Counted from the stretch's first letter, positions 18,969 through 27,888 are shown. The stretch is DNA of 64,000 nt from Comamonas sp. GB3 AK4-5 (GCF_041320665.1 NZ_CP166730.1:1426001-1490000); one strand, 5' to 3'. A program made the numbers and translations. The notes: generated from the letters alone by a model not told the origin.

Positions 18969-20641
18969 CTGCCTGGATTGAATTTATGCAAGAAATCGGT
19001 CTGAAACGCCCAGCCCATAAGCAGAACATGCTCATAAAGATGATCTCTCCCCTGAGCCGCTTCGCGTCTTCCCCCCAGGGGGGGGCGGCCTTTGCTCGGG
19101 CAGTCCATGCTGCGGGGCGGCCCTTGCTGGCCGTCTCGCGCAAAGCAGTTCTGCGGACGCCTGGTTCGTGGACGCGTTCCGCCTTGCCCTTGGCCGTGGC
19201 CGCTGTGCTGGCCGGCTGCAGCATGGCGCCGCTCTACCAGCGCCCGGCGCTTTCTGTGCCGGCCCAGTTCAAAGAGGCCACGCCGGCTGCGGCCGAGCAA
19301 GGCATCTGGCTGCCGGCCCAGCATGGTGCAGACACCCCGTCCAGAACCTTGCCCACCGACTGGTGGACGGTGTATGGCGACGCCACGCTCAACCAGTTGC
19401 AGGCCCAGGCCGCGGCCGGCAGCCCCTCGGTGGAACAGGCCGTGGCCCGGCTGCGCGCTGCCCAGGCCCTGGTGGCCAGCAGCCGGGCGGCCCAGTCGCC
19501 CACGCTGGGCCTGTCGGGCAGTGGCAGCCGCGCCCGTTCCAACACCACCAACAACAGCAGCAGCACCCAGTCCAGCCGCATCAGCGAAAGCTATTCTCTG
19601 GGCCTGAATGCCAGCTGGGAGCTGGACCTGTGGGGGCGGCTGTCCGGCCAGGTGGATGCCAACCGCCTCAGCGCCCAGGCCAAGCAGGACGACCTGGATG
19701 CCGCCCGCCTGAGCGCCCAGGCCACGGTGGCGCAAACCTATTTCTCGCTGCGTGCCGCCGAAGCGCAAATGCTGCTGCTGCAAGACACGCTCAAGGCCTA
19801 CCAGCAAAGCCTGCAGCTGACGCAAAACCGCTACCGTGCCGGCGTGGCTTCGTCCGCCGATGTGGCCCAGGCCGAGTCGCAGTACAAAAGCACCCAGGCC
19901 CAGCTGCTGGCCAGCCAGACCACGCGCGCCCAGTACGAGCATGCCTTGGCTGCCTTGCTGGGCCTGGCACCGGCCAGCTTCAGTCTGCCCGTCACCGGCC
20001 AGTTGCCGGCCCCGCCCCAGGTGCCGGCCATGCTGGCGTCCACCCTGCTGGAGCAGCGGCCCGATATCGCCTCGGCCGAGCGCAGCGTGGCTGCCGCCAA
20101 TGCCCAGGTGGGTGTGGCGCGCGCCGCCTACTTTCCCTCGCTGACGTTGTCGGCCGCCGGCGGCTATGCCGGCAGCACCTTGTCCAATTTGCTGAGCGCG
20201 CCCAATCTATTTTGGTCACTGGGCCCGGCGCTGGCGCAAACCCTGTTCGACGGTGGTGCGCGCTCGGCCGCCGTGGAGTCGGCCCGCGCCGCGCTGGACC
20301 TGGCGGGCGCCACCTACAAGCAAACCGTGCTCACGGCCCTGCAGGAGGTGGAAGACAACCTGGTGGCCGCCACCAATCTGGCACAGCAGCAGCAGGTTCA
20401 GACCGAGGCCGTGGCCGCTGCCGAGAAAGCCCTGAGCGTGGTCAGCAACCAGTACCAGGCCGGCACCGTGGCCTATCTGAATGTGCTCACCGCCCAGACC
20501 ACCATGCTCAGCGCGCAGAGCAGTTTGATCAGTGCGCAAAACCTGCGCCTGGCGGCGATCAACACCTTGCTGAAAAACCTGGCCGGGCGCTGGACGCCCC
20601 TGGACGCCGTGGCCCGCAACGAGGCGGGGGCAACGCCTTGA
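18965..20641 (+). CDS. Outer-membrane efflux lipoprotein (NodT/OprM family)
   Basis: Trimeric outer-membrane channel for the MdtABC-type pump. A lipobox is visible in [10 protein letters not shown] at residues ~72-81 of the open frame, followed by [10 protein letters not shown] as in the family. Two duplicated coiled-coil halves follow, with the TWWTVYGD-like opening DWWTVYGD. The open frame starts at 18,965, but its first ~60 codons run through a non-coding repeat (19,049-19,135), and the lipobox is far too distant for a normal signal peptide. The true start is therefore probably after the repeat, perhaps a GTG or TTG near 19,140-19,190. Confidence 0.88.
   Translation: MTAWIEFMQEIGLKRPAHKQNMLIKMISPLSRFASSPQGGAAFARAVHAAGRPLLAVSRKAVLRTPGSWTRSALPLAVAAVLAGCSMAPLYQRPALSVPAQFKEATPAAAEQGIWLPAQHGADTPSRTLPTDWWTVYGDATLNQLQAQAAAGSPSVEQAVARLRAAQALVASSRAAQSPTLGLSGSGSRARSNTTNNSSSTQSSRISESYSLGLNASWELDLWGRLSGQVDANRLSAQAKQDDLDAARLSAQATVAQTYFSLRAAEAQMLLLQDTLKAYQQSLQLTQNRYRAGVASSADVAQAESQYKSTQAQLLASQTTRAQYEHALAALLGLAPASFSLPVTGQLPAPPQVPAMLASTLLEQRPDIASAERSVAAANAQVGVARAAYFPSLTLSAAGGYAGSTLSNLLSAPNLFWSLGPALAQTLFDGGARSAAVESARAALDLAGATYKQTVLTALQEVEDNLVAATNLAQQQQVQTEAVAAAEKALSVVSNQYQAGTVAYLNVLTAQTTMLSAQSSLISAQNLRLAAINTLLKNLAGRWTPLDAVARNEAGATP
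19049..19135 (+). repeat. CCCCTGAG-type repeat inside the 5' part of the lipoprotein frame
   Basis: CCCCTGAG, CTTCCCCCC and GGGGCGGCCCTTGC occur in the same order as in the copies at 8,553 and 51,058. It lies ~80 bases after the mdtC stop, in the mdtC direction, and inside the nominal open frame of the next gene. Confidence 0.7.
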
Positions 20642-20710
20642 GTGTGGCCTGAACGCCCTGCCCACAGGACTTCTATACTGGCCGCCTTTTTTGCTTTGCA
20701 TGGTGCAGAT

Positions 20711-21343
20711 ATGGATGCCCTGGCCTTTGCCCCGCTGAGTGTGCTCATTGCCCTCACGCCTGGCCCCAACAATTTTTGTGCGCTGAACAACGGCATGCGT
20801 ACCGGCGTGGCCAAGGCGGTATGGGCCACCTGGGGCCGGGTGGTGGCGTTTGCCATTTTTTTGACCGTGTCGGCCGTGGGCCTGGGAGCCATGCTGCTGG
20901 CGTCAGAAACGGCGTTCACCGCCGTCAAATGGGTGGGGGCTCTTTATCTGTTCTGGCTGGGCTGGCGCACCTGGCGCAGCCGCGACTTCAGCGGCCTGGA
21001 TCTGCTGGACGATGATGCCAATGGCGCGCCACCCCAGTCCTGGTCGCTGCGCAGGCTGATAGGCCAGGAGTTTGCCCTGGCCATCACCAATCCCAAGGCC
21101 ATCATCTTGTTTGCGGCGATTTTTCCGCAGTTCATCGATCCGGGGCAAGCCGCAGCACCGCAGTTTCTGGTGCTGGGCTCGCTGTATCTGGCGGCGGAAT
21201 TTGTCTCCTCGGCAGTCTATGCAACGGGTGGGCGCCAGATCCGGCGCTGGATACGCACACCGCGTGGCGCGCTGCGGCTGAATCGTGCCACCGGTGGCAT
21301 TTTTATGGGTGCAGGTGGCCTGCTGCTGGGTGCGCAGCGCTGA
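20711..21343 (+). CDS. LysE-family translocator
   Basis: Inner-membrane exporter of the LysE/RhtB family, which moves amino acids or similar small molecules out of the cell. The 210-residue protein has about six hydrophobic segments and the signature LIALTPGPNNFCALNNG in the first helix. The loop after helix three is polar (DFSGLDLLDDDANG). The ATG at 20,711 fits the family N-terminus. It may be cotranscribed with the efflux operon, whose last gene ends 70 bases before. The substrate is unknown. Confidence 0.9.
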   Translation: MDALAFAPLSVLIALTPGPNNFCALNNGMRTGVAKAVWATWGRVVAFAIFLTVSAVGLGAMLLASETAFTAVKWVGALYLFWLGWRTWRSRDFSGLDLLDDDANGAPPQSWSLRRLIGQEFALAITNPKAIILFAAIFPQFIDPGQAAAPQFLVLGSLYLAAEFVSSAVYATGGRQIRRWIRTPRGALRLNRATGGIFMGAGGLLLGAQR

Positions 21344-21655
21344 CGAGGAAGCAGTACCTTGGCCGCCAGAAAATCCCAGGGCTGCGGCCTTTAAAATACG
21401 CAGGAATATTCGCTTTGGCGCGATTCGAAAATCAAGCAGGCGCAGTCGTTGATTTTCTAAAAATAAAGTATCTTGCGGCAAGAAAATACGGTTAATTCTG
21501 CGTTGAAAAATATTTTTTTCTAAAAAAGTTATAATGTATAGGCGCCCCTGGATGTTTTTGCTGTATAGCAGGCAGGAATTCATGTGAATTTCTCCATGCA
21601 GTGCAGCAGATTTCCCAGGAAATCGGGACCATCGATACGATTAAGGAGCTGAAAT
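21344..21655 (+). promoter_or_regulatory. AT-rich leader with TATAAT-like element
   Basis: A 312-base gap, much richer in A and T than its surroundings from ~21,400 onward. TATAAT at 21,530-21,535 is a perfect -10 hexamer; the nearest -35-like TTGAAA at 21,503 is 21 bases away, which is too far for a standard sigma-70 promoter. This leaves a ~115-base leader before the small regulator gene. No ORF is convincing here. Confidence 0.4.
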
Positions 21656-21988
21656 TTGATTACATCCATTACTGCGGCACAACGTCTTCAAATCATCAAA
21701 TTGCATGATGGAGGCAAATCCTGCAGCGTCATCGCTGAGAAGATGGGCATTTCCCCCAAGGCAGCCTCTCACTACGTGGCAAGCAAGGGACGACTCACCT
21801 CCATCCACTCGCTGAGCAATCGCAGCAAGGGCCGCAGCACAACCAAGGCATCGCCAACGGCGATTCCCCTGAAAACAGCGGACACCATCTACACCATTGA
21901 CAAATTCAAGCCCGATCCGAATGGGCCACATTTGAATGCCACCATGACCGGGCGATATCTGGGCTTGGAGCTGGATTACCGCAGATAA
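21656..21988 (+). CDS. Small helix-turn-helix DNA-binding protein
   Basis: A 110-residue basic protein. Residues ~7-40 form a homeodomain-like helix-turn-helix: AQRLQIIKLHDGG, then SVIAEKMGISPKAASHYVAS. The middle is a basic Ser/Arg/Lys linker. The end (TIYTIDKFKPDPNGPHL to GRYLGLELDYRR) is more structured. The start is a TTG, supported by AAGGAG seven bases upstream. It resembles the N-terminal domain of recombinases or transposases but no catalytic domain follows. It lies in an AT-rich patch with its own terminator. I do not recognise a named family. Confidence 0.7.
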   Translation: MITSITAAQRLQIIKLHDGGKSCSVIAEKMGISPKAASHYVASKGRLTSIHSLSNRSKGRSTTKASPTAIPLKTADTIYTIDKFKPDPNGPHLNATMTGRYLGLELDYRR

Positions 21989-22007
21989 AAATAATATAAA
22001 AATAACA

Positions 22008-22040
22008 GGCACGGAGAACCTTGGGCTCTGTGCCTTTTTT
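22008..22040 (+). terminator. Rho-independent terminator of the small HTH gene
   Basis: GGCACGGAG pairs with CTCTGTGCC around a short loop, followed by six T. It ends the HTH transcript 20 bases after the stop and lies just before the convergent response-regulator gene. Confidence 0.8.
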
Positions 22041-22052
22041 CATTCTTCGGCA

Positions 22053-22850
22053 TCACATTGCTTTAAATCGGTCGGCATACAGCCGGCTGACGGCCAGTTT
22101 CTCCGGCCGTTCGCGCAGTGTCAGCTGCAGCCGGCCCTGGGCGTCGCGCGTGGCGCTGGCCACGGCGCTGGCGCGCACCACGGTGCCGCGGTGCACCTGC
22201 CAGAACTGGGCGGTATCCAGCTGGGGCAGCAGGGTTCTCAGCGGTGTGCGCACCAGATATTCCTGGGTGGCGGTGCACACGCGCACATATTTGTCGGCGG
22301 CTTCCAGATACAGCACCTCGGCCACCGGCACCAAGTGGATATGGGCGCCCTGGCCGGCCTGCAGCATCTGCAGCGGCGGCGCACTGGCCGCAGGTGCTGC
22401 GGCCAGCAAGGCACGCAGCTGGGCCAGTGTGCTGTCCAGCGAGGTGTCGGAGGCTGCGCTGGAGCGTGCGGCCAACTGTTGCTGCAGCCGCTGCACGGTG
22501 CGCGCCAGCCGCGCTGGCTGCACGGGCTTGAGCAGATAGTCCACGGCCTGGGCTTCAAAGGCCTGCAGCGCGTATTCGTCATAGGCGGTGACAAACACCA
22601 GGGCGGGAAAGAGCGCATCGGCCGGCCAGGCATCGGCCAGCTCGGCAGCAGCCTCCAGCCCGCTTTGGCCTGGCATGCGGATGTCGAAAAACAGCACATC
22701 GGGCCGCAGCGCCAGGGCTTGTTCCACGGCCGAGATGCCGTCCATGGCCAGGGCGCTGGTATCCAGCTGCGGCCAGGCCTGGGCCAGTGCCTGCTGCAGG
22801 CCCAGGGCCAGCAGGGGTTCGTCTTCGGCAATCAGGGCGCGCGGGTTCAT
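22053..22850 (-). CDS. LytTR-family response regulator
   Basis: Two-component regulator of 265 residues. The receiver domain starts IAEDEPLLALG and carries the phospho-acceptor in DVLFFDIRMPGQSG (Asp near 55) and the Lys in DYLLKPVQP. After an Ala-rich linker, the C-terminal LytTR domain (ILYLEAADKY-like region VLYLEAADKYVRVCT, then FWQVHRGTVV) binds DNA through beta strands. The start overlaps the stop of the kinase gene by four bases (ATGA), so the two are translationally coupled. Confidence 0.92.
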   Translation of the reverse strand: MNPRALIAEDEPLLALGLQQALAQAWPQLDTSALAMDGISAVEQALALRPDVLFFDIRMPGQSGLEAAAELADAWPADALFPALVFVTAYDEYALQAFEAQAVDYLLKPVQPARLARTVQRLQQQLAARSSAASDTSLDSTLAQLRALLAAAPAASAPPLQMLQAGQGAHIHLVPVAEVLYLEAADKYVRVCTATQEYLVRTPLRTLLPQLDTAQFWQVHRGTVVRASAVASATRDAQGRLQLTLRERPEKLAVSRLYADRFKAM

Positions 22851-23911
22851 GGGTTTTTCAAAGGAAAAGTGATGGTGGCGCAGGTACCGCCTGCGTCGGC
22901 AGCTCTCAATTCCAGAGTGGCGGCCTCGCCGTACAGCGTGCTCAGGCGTTCGCGCACCTGCTGCAGGCCAAAGTGGCGGGCGCTGGTATCGGGCTGTGCA
23001 AAGTCGGCCGGCAGACCCAGGCCGTTGTCGATGATCTGGAGCTGCAGCCGGGCTTTGCTTCCCTCGCCCAACTGGCGGGCCTGCACCGTGATGTGCCCGG
23101 CGCTGGCTTGAGGCTCCAGGCCGTGGTGTATGGCGTTTTCCACCAGGGGTTGCAGCAGCAGCGGCGGCACGGGTGTGGCGGCCAGCTCGGTGGGGAGCTC
23201 CAGCGCATAGGCCAGGCGAGGGCCCATGCGGACCTGCATCAGCGCCAGATAGTCCTGCAGCCGGGCAAATTCCTGCTCCAGACCATGCCAGGGCTGGCGA
23301 GATGCCCCCAAGGTGGCACGCAGATAGCAGTTCAAATGGTCCAGCATGGCCTGGGCCTGCGGCGGGTCGGTGGCGATCAGCACGCGCAGATTGGCCAGTG
23401 TGTTGAACAGCATATGGGGCTCCAGCTGGCTTTCCAGCAGCTTGAGCCTGGCCTCGGCGGCATCGCGCTCGGCCGCGGCTTTTTGCATCTCCAGCATGCG
23501 GGCCTTGCCACCCAGATAGAACATCCAGGTGGACATGCCATTGGCCAGCAGCGCCAACAACAGGGTGGAGCCCCAGTTGGACAACTTCAGCAAGCTTTGG
23601 CCCGCAATCAGGCGCAGCACCCCATCGCCCACCAGCAGGCCTACGCACATGCCCGCCAGCACCAGGGCCGGGCCACGCCAGCCACATGGCCAGGGCGTGG
23701 CCTGGTCGCGGCTGAGCCACAGACGCCCGGCATCGATGACCAGCCAACTGGGCAGGCCTATAGCGAGGGACACCCAGAGGTTTTGCAGCCAGTCGGAGGG
23801 AACCAGTATGGTGCGTACCAGTGCAATGCCCAGGCACAGCAGCAACACCCTGGGGGCATTGCGCAGCAGTGGCACAAACAGCGTGGAGGAGGCGGGCATG
23901 GCGGCAGACAT
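22847..23911 (-). CDS. LytS/YehU-type sensor histidine kinase
   Basis: Membrane sensor of 354 residues. The N-terminal half has about four hydrophobic segments without an obvious extracytoplasmic domain. The kinase core is the His_kinase family: LESQLEPHMLFNTLANLRVL carries the phospho-accepting His where most relatives read QINPHFLFN. The ATPase domain has VENAIHHGLEP and IIDNGLGLP. It is coupled to the downstream LytTR regulator. The signal is unknown. Confidence 0.92.
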   Translation of the reverse strand: MSAAMPASSTLFVPLLRNAPRVLLLCLGIALVRTILVPSDWLQNLWVSLAIGLPSWLVIDAGRLWLSRDQATPWPCGWRGPALVLAGMCVGLLVGDGVLRLIAGQSLLKLSNWGSTLLLALLANGMSTWMFYLGGKARMLEMQKAAAERDAAEARLKLLESQLEPHMLFNTLANLRVLIATDPPQAQAMLDHLNCYLRATLGASRQPWHGLEQEFARLQDYLALMQVRMGPRLAYALELPTELAATPVPPLLLQPLVENAIHHGLEPQASAGHITVQARQLGEGSKARLQLQIIDNGLGLPADFAQPDTSARHFGLQQVRERLSTLYGEAATLELRAADAGGTCATITFPLKNP

Positions 23912-23917
23912 GCTACG

Positions 23918-24208
23918 TCAGTCCTGGGACATTGACGCAGCGCTGGCCTGCAGCCTGGCACGCTCGCGTGCGACCTGGCGCTCAAACCATGGGCTGCCGG
24001 CGCGCATAAAGACCATGGACAGACCGTGGGCCAGCAGGCCTATGCCCCAGCCAAGCAGCGGATAGACAAACCACTGCCGGCCCTGGTGCCAGCACAGCAG
24101 TGCCAGGCCCAGATTGACCAGCAGATACAGCATGGCATGGCCCCACCAGCCCAGCTTGGCATGGGTGCGTTGCCGGGCCAGGCGTTCGAGTGAGGCGGTG
24201 TGGGGCAT
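23918..24208 (-). CDS. 2TM domain protein
   Basis: A 96-residue protein with two hydrophobic helices (GWWGHAMLYLLVNLGLALLC and FVYPLLGWGIGLLAHGLSMV) between charged ends. This matches the 2TM domain that often sits beside, or is fused to, LytS-type kinases. The ATG at 24,208 has AGGAG upstream. It is seven bases before the kinase gene in the same operon, so it is probably an accessory membrane part of that sensor. Confidence 0.85.
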   Translation of the reverse strand: MPHTASLERLARQRTHAKLGWWGHAMLYLLVNLGLALLCWHQGRQWFVYPLLGWGIGLLAHGLSMVFMRAGSPWFERQVARERARLQASAASMSQD

Positions 24209-24352
24209 CTTGGGCTCCTGTGGATGGAATGGGCGCCACTGTGGTGCAGCAGCAAAGGCGGCACCAGTGCGGTGCGATGGATTGCGGCTGGAGCGTGCCA
24301 ACGGGGGGATAGCACGGCATCAAGTGCATGGGCCTGTTGCAGCGATGCTTGC

Positions 24353-24757
24353 TCAGCCTATGTGCTGCCAGAGCCAATCGCCCAGCAAACGCCCCGGCAG
24401 CAGGGTGAATGCACCAGCCACCAGGCAAGCACCAAAGTACAGCTTGCGCATGATGCGGCGATGCCAGTCAATGCGGTGATGGGCCAGATGCCAGAAGGAC
24501 CATCCCAAGCTGCCCAGGGCGACGGGCACCAGCAGGTGAATGGGCGTGAAGCCGGCCACATTGGGGTGGCGAAAGTCGCGTATGAACATGGCCGATAACG
24601 CGGTGCCCAGCATCAGCAGCACGAATGCATAGCCTGCAGCACGGTGCAATGCGGGGCGCTGCGCACCACGGCGGCGCGCCCACAAGGCGATGGGGCCTAC
24701 AGCGGTTGCGCCTATGGCGCACACCAGGTGAAAAGCAATCAGCGGTGTCAGTTGCAT
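24353..24757 (-). CDS. DUF2306-type membrane protein
   Basis: A 134-residue inner-membrane protein with about four hydrophobic helices. The pattern LIAFHLVCAIGATAVGPIAL, then RPALHRAAGYAFVLLM and HRRIMRKLYFGA, with His residues at helix ends, is that of the DUF2306 family, which has no assigned function. AGGAGG lies eight bases before the ATG at 24,757. It follows the GlxA-type regulator gene on the same strand. Confidence 0.75.
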   Translation of the reverse strand: MQLTPLIAFHLVCAIGATAVGPIALWARRRGAQRPALHRAAGYAFVLLMLGTALSAMFIRDFRHPNVAGFTPIHLLVPVALGSLGWSFWHLAHHRIDWHRRIMRKLYFGACLVAGAFTLLPGRLLGDWLWQHIG

Positions 24758-24882
24758 GGTGTGGCTCCCTCCTGCGGGTGGCGCACACTGTGCGGCTGCG
24801 CGAGAGGAGCGCCGAGTGCCATGCGACCAACTGCTGCCAGTGCGGTGCCAAATGTGGCCGGCTGCGCTGAACTGCTGCGTGC

Positions 24883-25902
24883 TTAGCGTGCCTTGTTGGC
24901 CTGTGGCCGCGCTTGGGATGGCGTGCCACACCAGCCCAGACGCTGCCAGGCGCGGCGCAACTGGGTGTCGGAGCTAAAACCTGCTTGCAATGCGGCCTGT
25001 GTGACATTGGCGCCGGCCTGCAGCGCGGCCTGGGCCGTGGCCAGGCGGATATGGCGCAGATAGTCCAGCGGGGCAATGCCGGCATGGGTGGCAAACAGCC
25101 GCGCCAGGTGGCGTGGTGAGGTATGGGCCAGGCCCGCCATGGTGCTGGCGTTCCAGTCTGCGGCGGGTTGCTGGCTGATGGCGTCTTGCACGCGGTGCAG
25201 GGCAGCGTGCAAATGGTTGCGGTGCTGCAAAAACGGCGACAGCTCCGGGTCATGCGGGCCGCGCCGCAGCGCCACCACCATGGTTTGCGCCACCTGGGCG
25301 GCCAGAACGGGGCCGCAGCCCTGGGCAATGCGTTCCAGCATCAGGTCCAGCCCTGCCGTCACGCCGGCGCTGCTGTGCAGCGGGCCGTCAGAAACAAACA
25401 CCCGGTTGCTCAACACCTCGCAGCCCGGGGCTGCGGCGGCCAGCGCCTGCAGGTATTGGTGGTGGGTGGTGGCGCGGCGCCCATCCAGCAAGCCGGCATG
25501 TGCGGCCAGCAGGGCGCCGGCGCAGATGGTGATCAGCTCCAGCCGCCCGGTTTGCAGCCGCAGGCCGCGTAGCCAGTCCACCAGGGCCAGGCCATCGGGG
25601 TCTTGTGTGCCCGGGCCGCTGTCGGGCTGGCCCACCAGCACTACCCAGTTCTCACCACCTGCTTGCAGCTGCTGCGTGGGTGGCAGCGGCGCCAGGCCAT
25701 GGAGCTGCACCCCCACGGATGCTGTTTGCTGCGGGCTGGGGCTGGTGAATGTCAGAACAAAGCGGGCGGACTGACCCATGGCCTGCAGGCGCTGGTTGGC
25801 GATGCGCAGCGCTTCGGCCGGGCCAGCCCAGTCCAGCACCAGGCTGTGCGGCAGCAGGGCAAACAGCACGCGGATGGTGGCGGTGGGCGAGGTGGGTGGC
25901 AT
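24883..25902 (-). CDS. GlxA-type transcriptional regulator (DJ-1/PfpI + AraC)
   Basis: A 339-residue regulator. The N-terminal half is a class I glutamine-amidotransferase-like/DJ-1 domain with the nucleophile-elbow region LELITICAGALLAAHAGLLDG. The C-terminal ~90 residues are an AraC-type double helix-turn-helix (STMAGLAHTSPRHLARLFATH, then VTQAALQAGFSSDTQLRRAWQ). Such proteins sense small nitrogen compounds in several relatives. I chose the start MPPTSPTATIRV. A cysteine hydrolase gene lies directly upstream, 14 bases away, and may be its target. Confidence 0.9.
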   Translation of the reverse strand: MPPTSPTATIRVLFALLPHSLVLDWAGPAEALRIANQRLQAMGQSARFVLTFTSPSPQQTASVGVQLHGLAPLPPTQQLQAGGENWVVLVGQPDSGPGTQDPDGLALVDWLRGLRLQTGRLELITICAGALLAAHAGLLDGRRATTHHQYLQALAAAAPGCEVLSNRVFVSDGPLHSSAGVTAGLDLMLERIAQGCGPVLAAQVAQTMVVALRRGPHDPELSPFLQHRNHLHAALHRVQDAISQQPAADWNASTMAGLAHTSPRHLARLFATHAGIAPLDYLRHIRLATAQAALQAGANVTQAALQAGFSSDTQLRRAWQRLGWCGTPSQARPQANKAR

Positions 25903-25916
25903 GGGTAGGGGTGGGC

Positions 25917-26477
25917 TCAGGCAACGGCGCGCGCCAAGGCCTGTTCCACCGTGCACAGCGTAGCAAAACGGCCGGCCAGCACGGTGGCGGTGCGGGTCTG
26001 GATATCGGCCGCGCTCAGCGTCTGGCCATCGGGCTGCTGCATGGCAAAGGTGAGCGTGGCCTCGGGCACAAAGTCCACCTGCCAGCCCAGATCGCTGGCG
26101 TGGCGGGCCGTGGTTTCACAGCATTGCTCGGTGCGTATGCCGCTGATGACCAGCCGGTCGATCCGCTGCTGCGTCAGCCATACCTCCAGCCCCGTGCCCA
26201 CCAGCGCACTGTGGCGCGACTTGGTGAATTGGGCTGCGGCCGTGAAATCGGCCAAACCCTGCAGTGGCCGCACATGGCCGGAGGCCTGGGCAAAAGGGTT
26301 GTCCAGCTGTTCGGGGCCGGAGCTGTGAAAAATGCGCACCACGGCCAACTGGCGGGCCTGAAAGCCGGCAATCAACGCGTTCTGTGCCGCCAGATAGGCT
26401 GGCAGCGCGGCGGGGTCAAAGAAAGGGCGATGGCGGAAGGATTCCTGTACATCGATCACCAGCAGACAAGTTGCCAT
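25917..26477 (-). CDS. Isochorismatase-family cysteine hydrolase
   Basis: A 186-residue hydrolase of the nicotinamidase/isochorismatase fold. The catalytic Asp is in LLVIDVQESF, the Lys in FTKSRHSAL, and the Cys in ISGIRTEQCCETTARHASDLG, with a usual cis-peptide region before it. Substrates in this family include nicotinamide, carbamoylsarcosine and isochorismate; the sequence does not decide between them. The ATG at 26,477 follows GGAG. The gene pair with a GlxA-type regulator is common in proteobacteria. Confidence 0.9.
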   Translation of the reverse strand: MATCLLVIDVQESFRHRPFFDPAALPAYLAAQNALIAGFQARQLAVVRIFHSSGPEQLDNPFAQASGHVRPLQGLADFTAAAQFTKSRHSALVGTGLEVWLTQQRIDRLVISGIRTEQCCETTARHASDLGWQVDFVPEATLTFAMQQPDGQTLSAADIQTRTATVLAGRFATLCTVEQALARAVA

Positions 26478-26696
26478 GAAAGCACTCCAAGGGATGAGGG
26501 CTCCCATGGTCGGACACTGCTGCGGTGCTGTCCCGGCAAGGTGGGACGGCTATCGATCAGTTTGGGACATGCTGTGCCTGGCCGGTGCACGCAGGTCCAG
26601 GAAGAGGCCGAGACATCGGCAATGGGGCGACTGTTCATCTGACGGTCATTGCGGGGACGGATAATGCCGGCTTCCCTATTTGCATGACAAAACACC

Positions 26697-27521
26697 GTGG
26701 ACACTGTACTGCTGCTCAAGGCCGCCATCATGGGCATTGTGGAGGGCTTGACCGAGTTCCTGCCCATTTCTTCCACCGGCCATTTGATTTTGGCGGGCTC
26801 TTTGCTGGGCTTTACCGACGAGAAAGCCAAGGTCTTTGATATCGCCATCCAGACCGGCGCCATTTTTGCCGTGGTGCTGGTGTATTGGGAAAAGATTCGC
26901 AGCACCCTGGTGGAGCTGCCCAGCAGCCGCCAGGCGCAGAAGTTTGCGCTGAATGTGCTGATCGGCTTTTTGCCGGCCGTGGTGCTGGCGCTGATTTTTG
27001 GCAAATTCATCAAGGCGCATTTGTTCACCCCCACCGTGGTGGCCACCACCTTTATCTTGGGTGGCTTTATTATTTTGTGGGCCGAGCGCCGGCCTGCATC
27101 GGCCACACGGGTGCACAGCGTGGACGATATGACGGCGCTGGATGCGCTCAAGGTCGGCCTGGTGCAATGCCTGGCCATGATCCCCGGCACCAGCCGCAGC
27201 GGCTCCACCATCATCGGCGGCATGCTGATGGGCCTGTCGCGCAAAGCGGCCACCGACTTCTCTTTCTTTCTGGCCATTCCCACGTTGATTGGCGCGGGCG
27301 TCTACAGCCTGTACAAGGAGCGCGCCCTGCTGAGCACGGCCGATATTCCGTTGTTTGCCGTAGGCCTGGTGTTCTCGTTTATCAGTGCCTGGATTTGCGT
27401 GCGCTGGTTGCTGCGCTATATCTCCAGCCATAGCTTTGTGCCGTTTGCCTGGTATCGGATTGCCTTTGGCATCATTGTTCTCGCCACCGCCTACAGCGGC
27501 CTGGTGAGCTGGCACGATTGA
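26697..27521 (+). CDS. uppP: Undecaprenyl-diphosphatase UppP (BacA)
   Basis: Integral membrane enzyme that removes a phosphate from undecaprenyl diphosphate, recycling the lipid carrier for peptidoglycan synthesis; overexpression gives bacitracin resistance. The 274-residue protein shows the two family motifs: [15 protein letters not shown] near the N-terminus and [10 protein letters not shown] in the second half. The start codon is GTG. It has no operon partner. A structured repeat begins 31 bases after its stop, and a terminator lies ~205 bases after it. Nothing is seen in 26,478-26,696 beyond the promoter region. Confidence 0.96.
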   Translation: MDTVLLLKAAIMGIVEGLTEFLPISSTGHLILAGSLLGFTDEKAKVFDIAIQTGAIFAVVLVYWEKIRSTLVELPSSRQAQKFALNVLIGFLPAVVLALIFGKFIKAHLFTPTVVATTFILGGFIILWAERRPASATRVHSVDDMTALDALKVGLVQCLAMIPGTSRSGSTIIGGMLMGLSRKAATDFSFFLAIPTLIGAGVYSLYKERALLSTADIPLFAVGLVFSFISAWICVRWLLRYISSHSFVPFAWYRIAFGIIVLATAYSGLVSWHD

Positions 27522-27552
27522 TTTCTTTTAGCCTTTGGCTGGGGCTGCGTTT

Positions 27553-27662
27553 CGTTTTGGGGCGCCCATACAGCGCTTCATGCTTTGTTGCTGGCCCTTG
27601 CCGTATCTCGATACTGTCTGCGGGCCAGCGCCGCGCCTGAAGCGCTGTCTGGGCGTTGTGGG
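27553..27662 (+). repeat. Stop-codon-proximal hairpin repeat, copy 2
   Basis: Same blocks as the copy at 8,820-8,945: CATACAGCGCTT, ATGCTTTGTTGC, CCTTGCCGTAT, ATACTGTCTGCGGGC and AAGCGCTGTCTG. It begins 32 bases after the uppP stop in the uppP direction. Confidence 0.8.
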
Positions 27663-27726
27663 GATTGATTCGATGCCCACTGGGCTGCGAAGGCACGCTC
27701 CGGCAGACATTGAACTGCCAGTAAAA

Positions 27727-27761
27727 ATGCCAGCCTGGGTGAACCGGGCTGGCATTTTTTT
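27727..27761. terminator. Rho-independent terminator
   Basis: ATGCCAGCC and GGCTGGCAT form a stem around a short loop, followed by seven T on the plus strand and preceded by an A-run. It probably ends uppP transcription beyond the repeat. Confidence 0.75.
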
Positions 27762-27888
27762 GTGTGTGGCGCTCAAATGCTGCGGTGTAAAAACAGGAGC
27801 TGTTGATGCCTTTATAGGGCAGCTTTGAAAAAGAAAACTATCTGAGATCTAGCTGTGCAGCGCACAGGCTGCTCCTGCTTTTAACGCC

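Noticed and set aside
21656..21988. The small HTH protein as a complete transposase or phage integrase
   Set aside because: No catalytic domain follows, the frame ends at a proper terminator, and no inverted ends or target duplications are visible.
26478..26696. A riboswitch or small RNA before uppP
   Set aside because: No conserved fold or motif could be recognised by eye; only a promoter region can be assumed.
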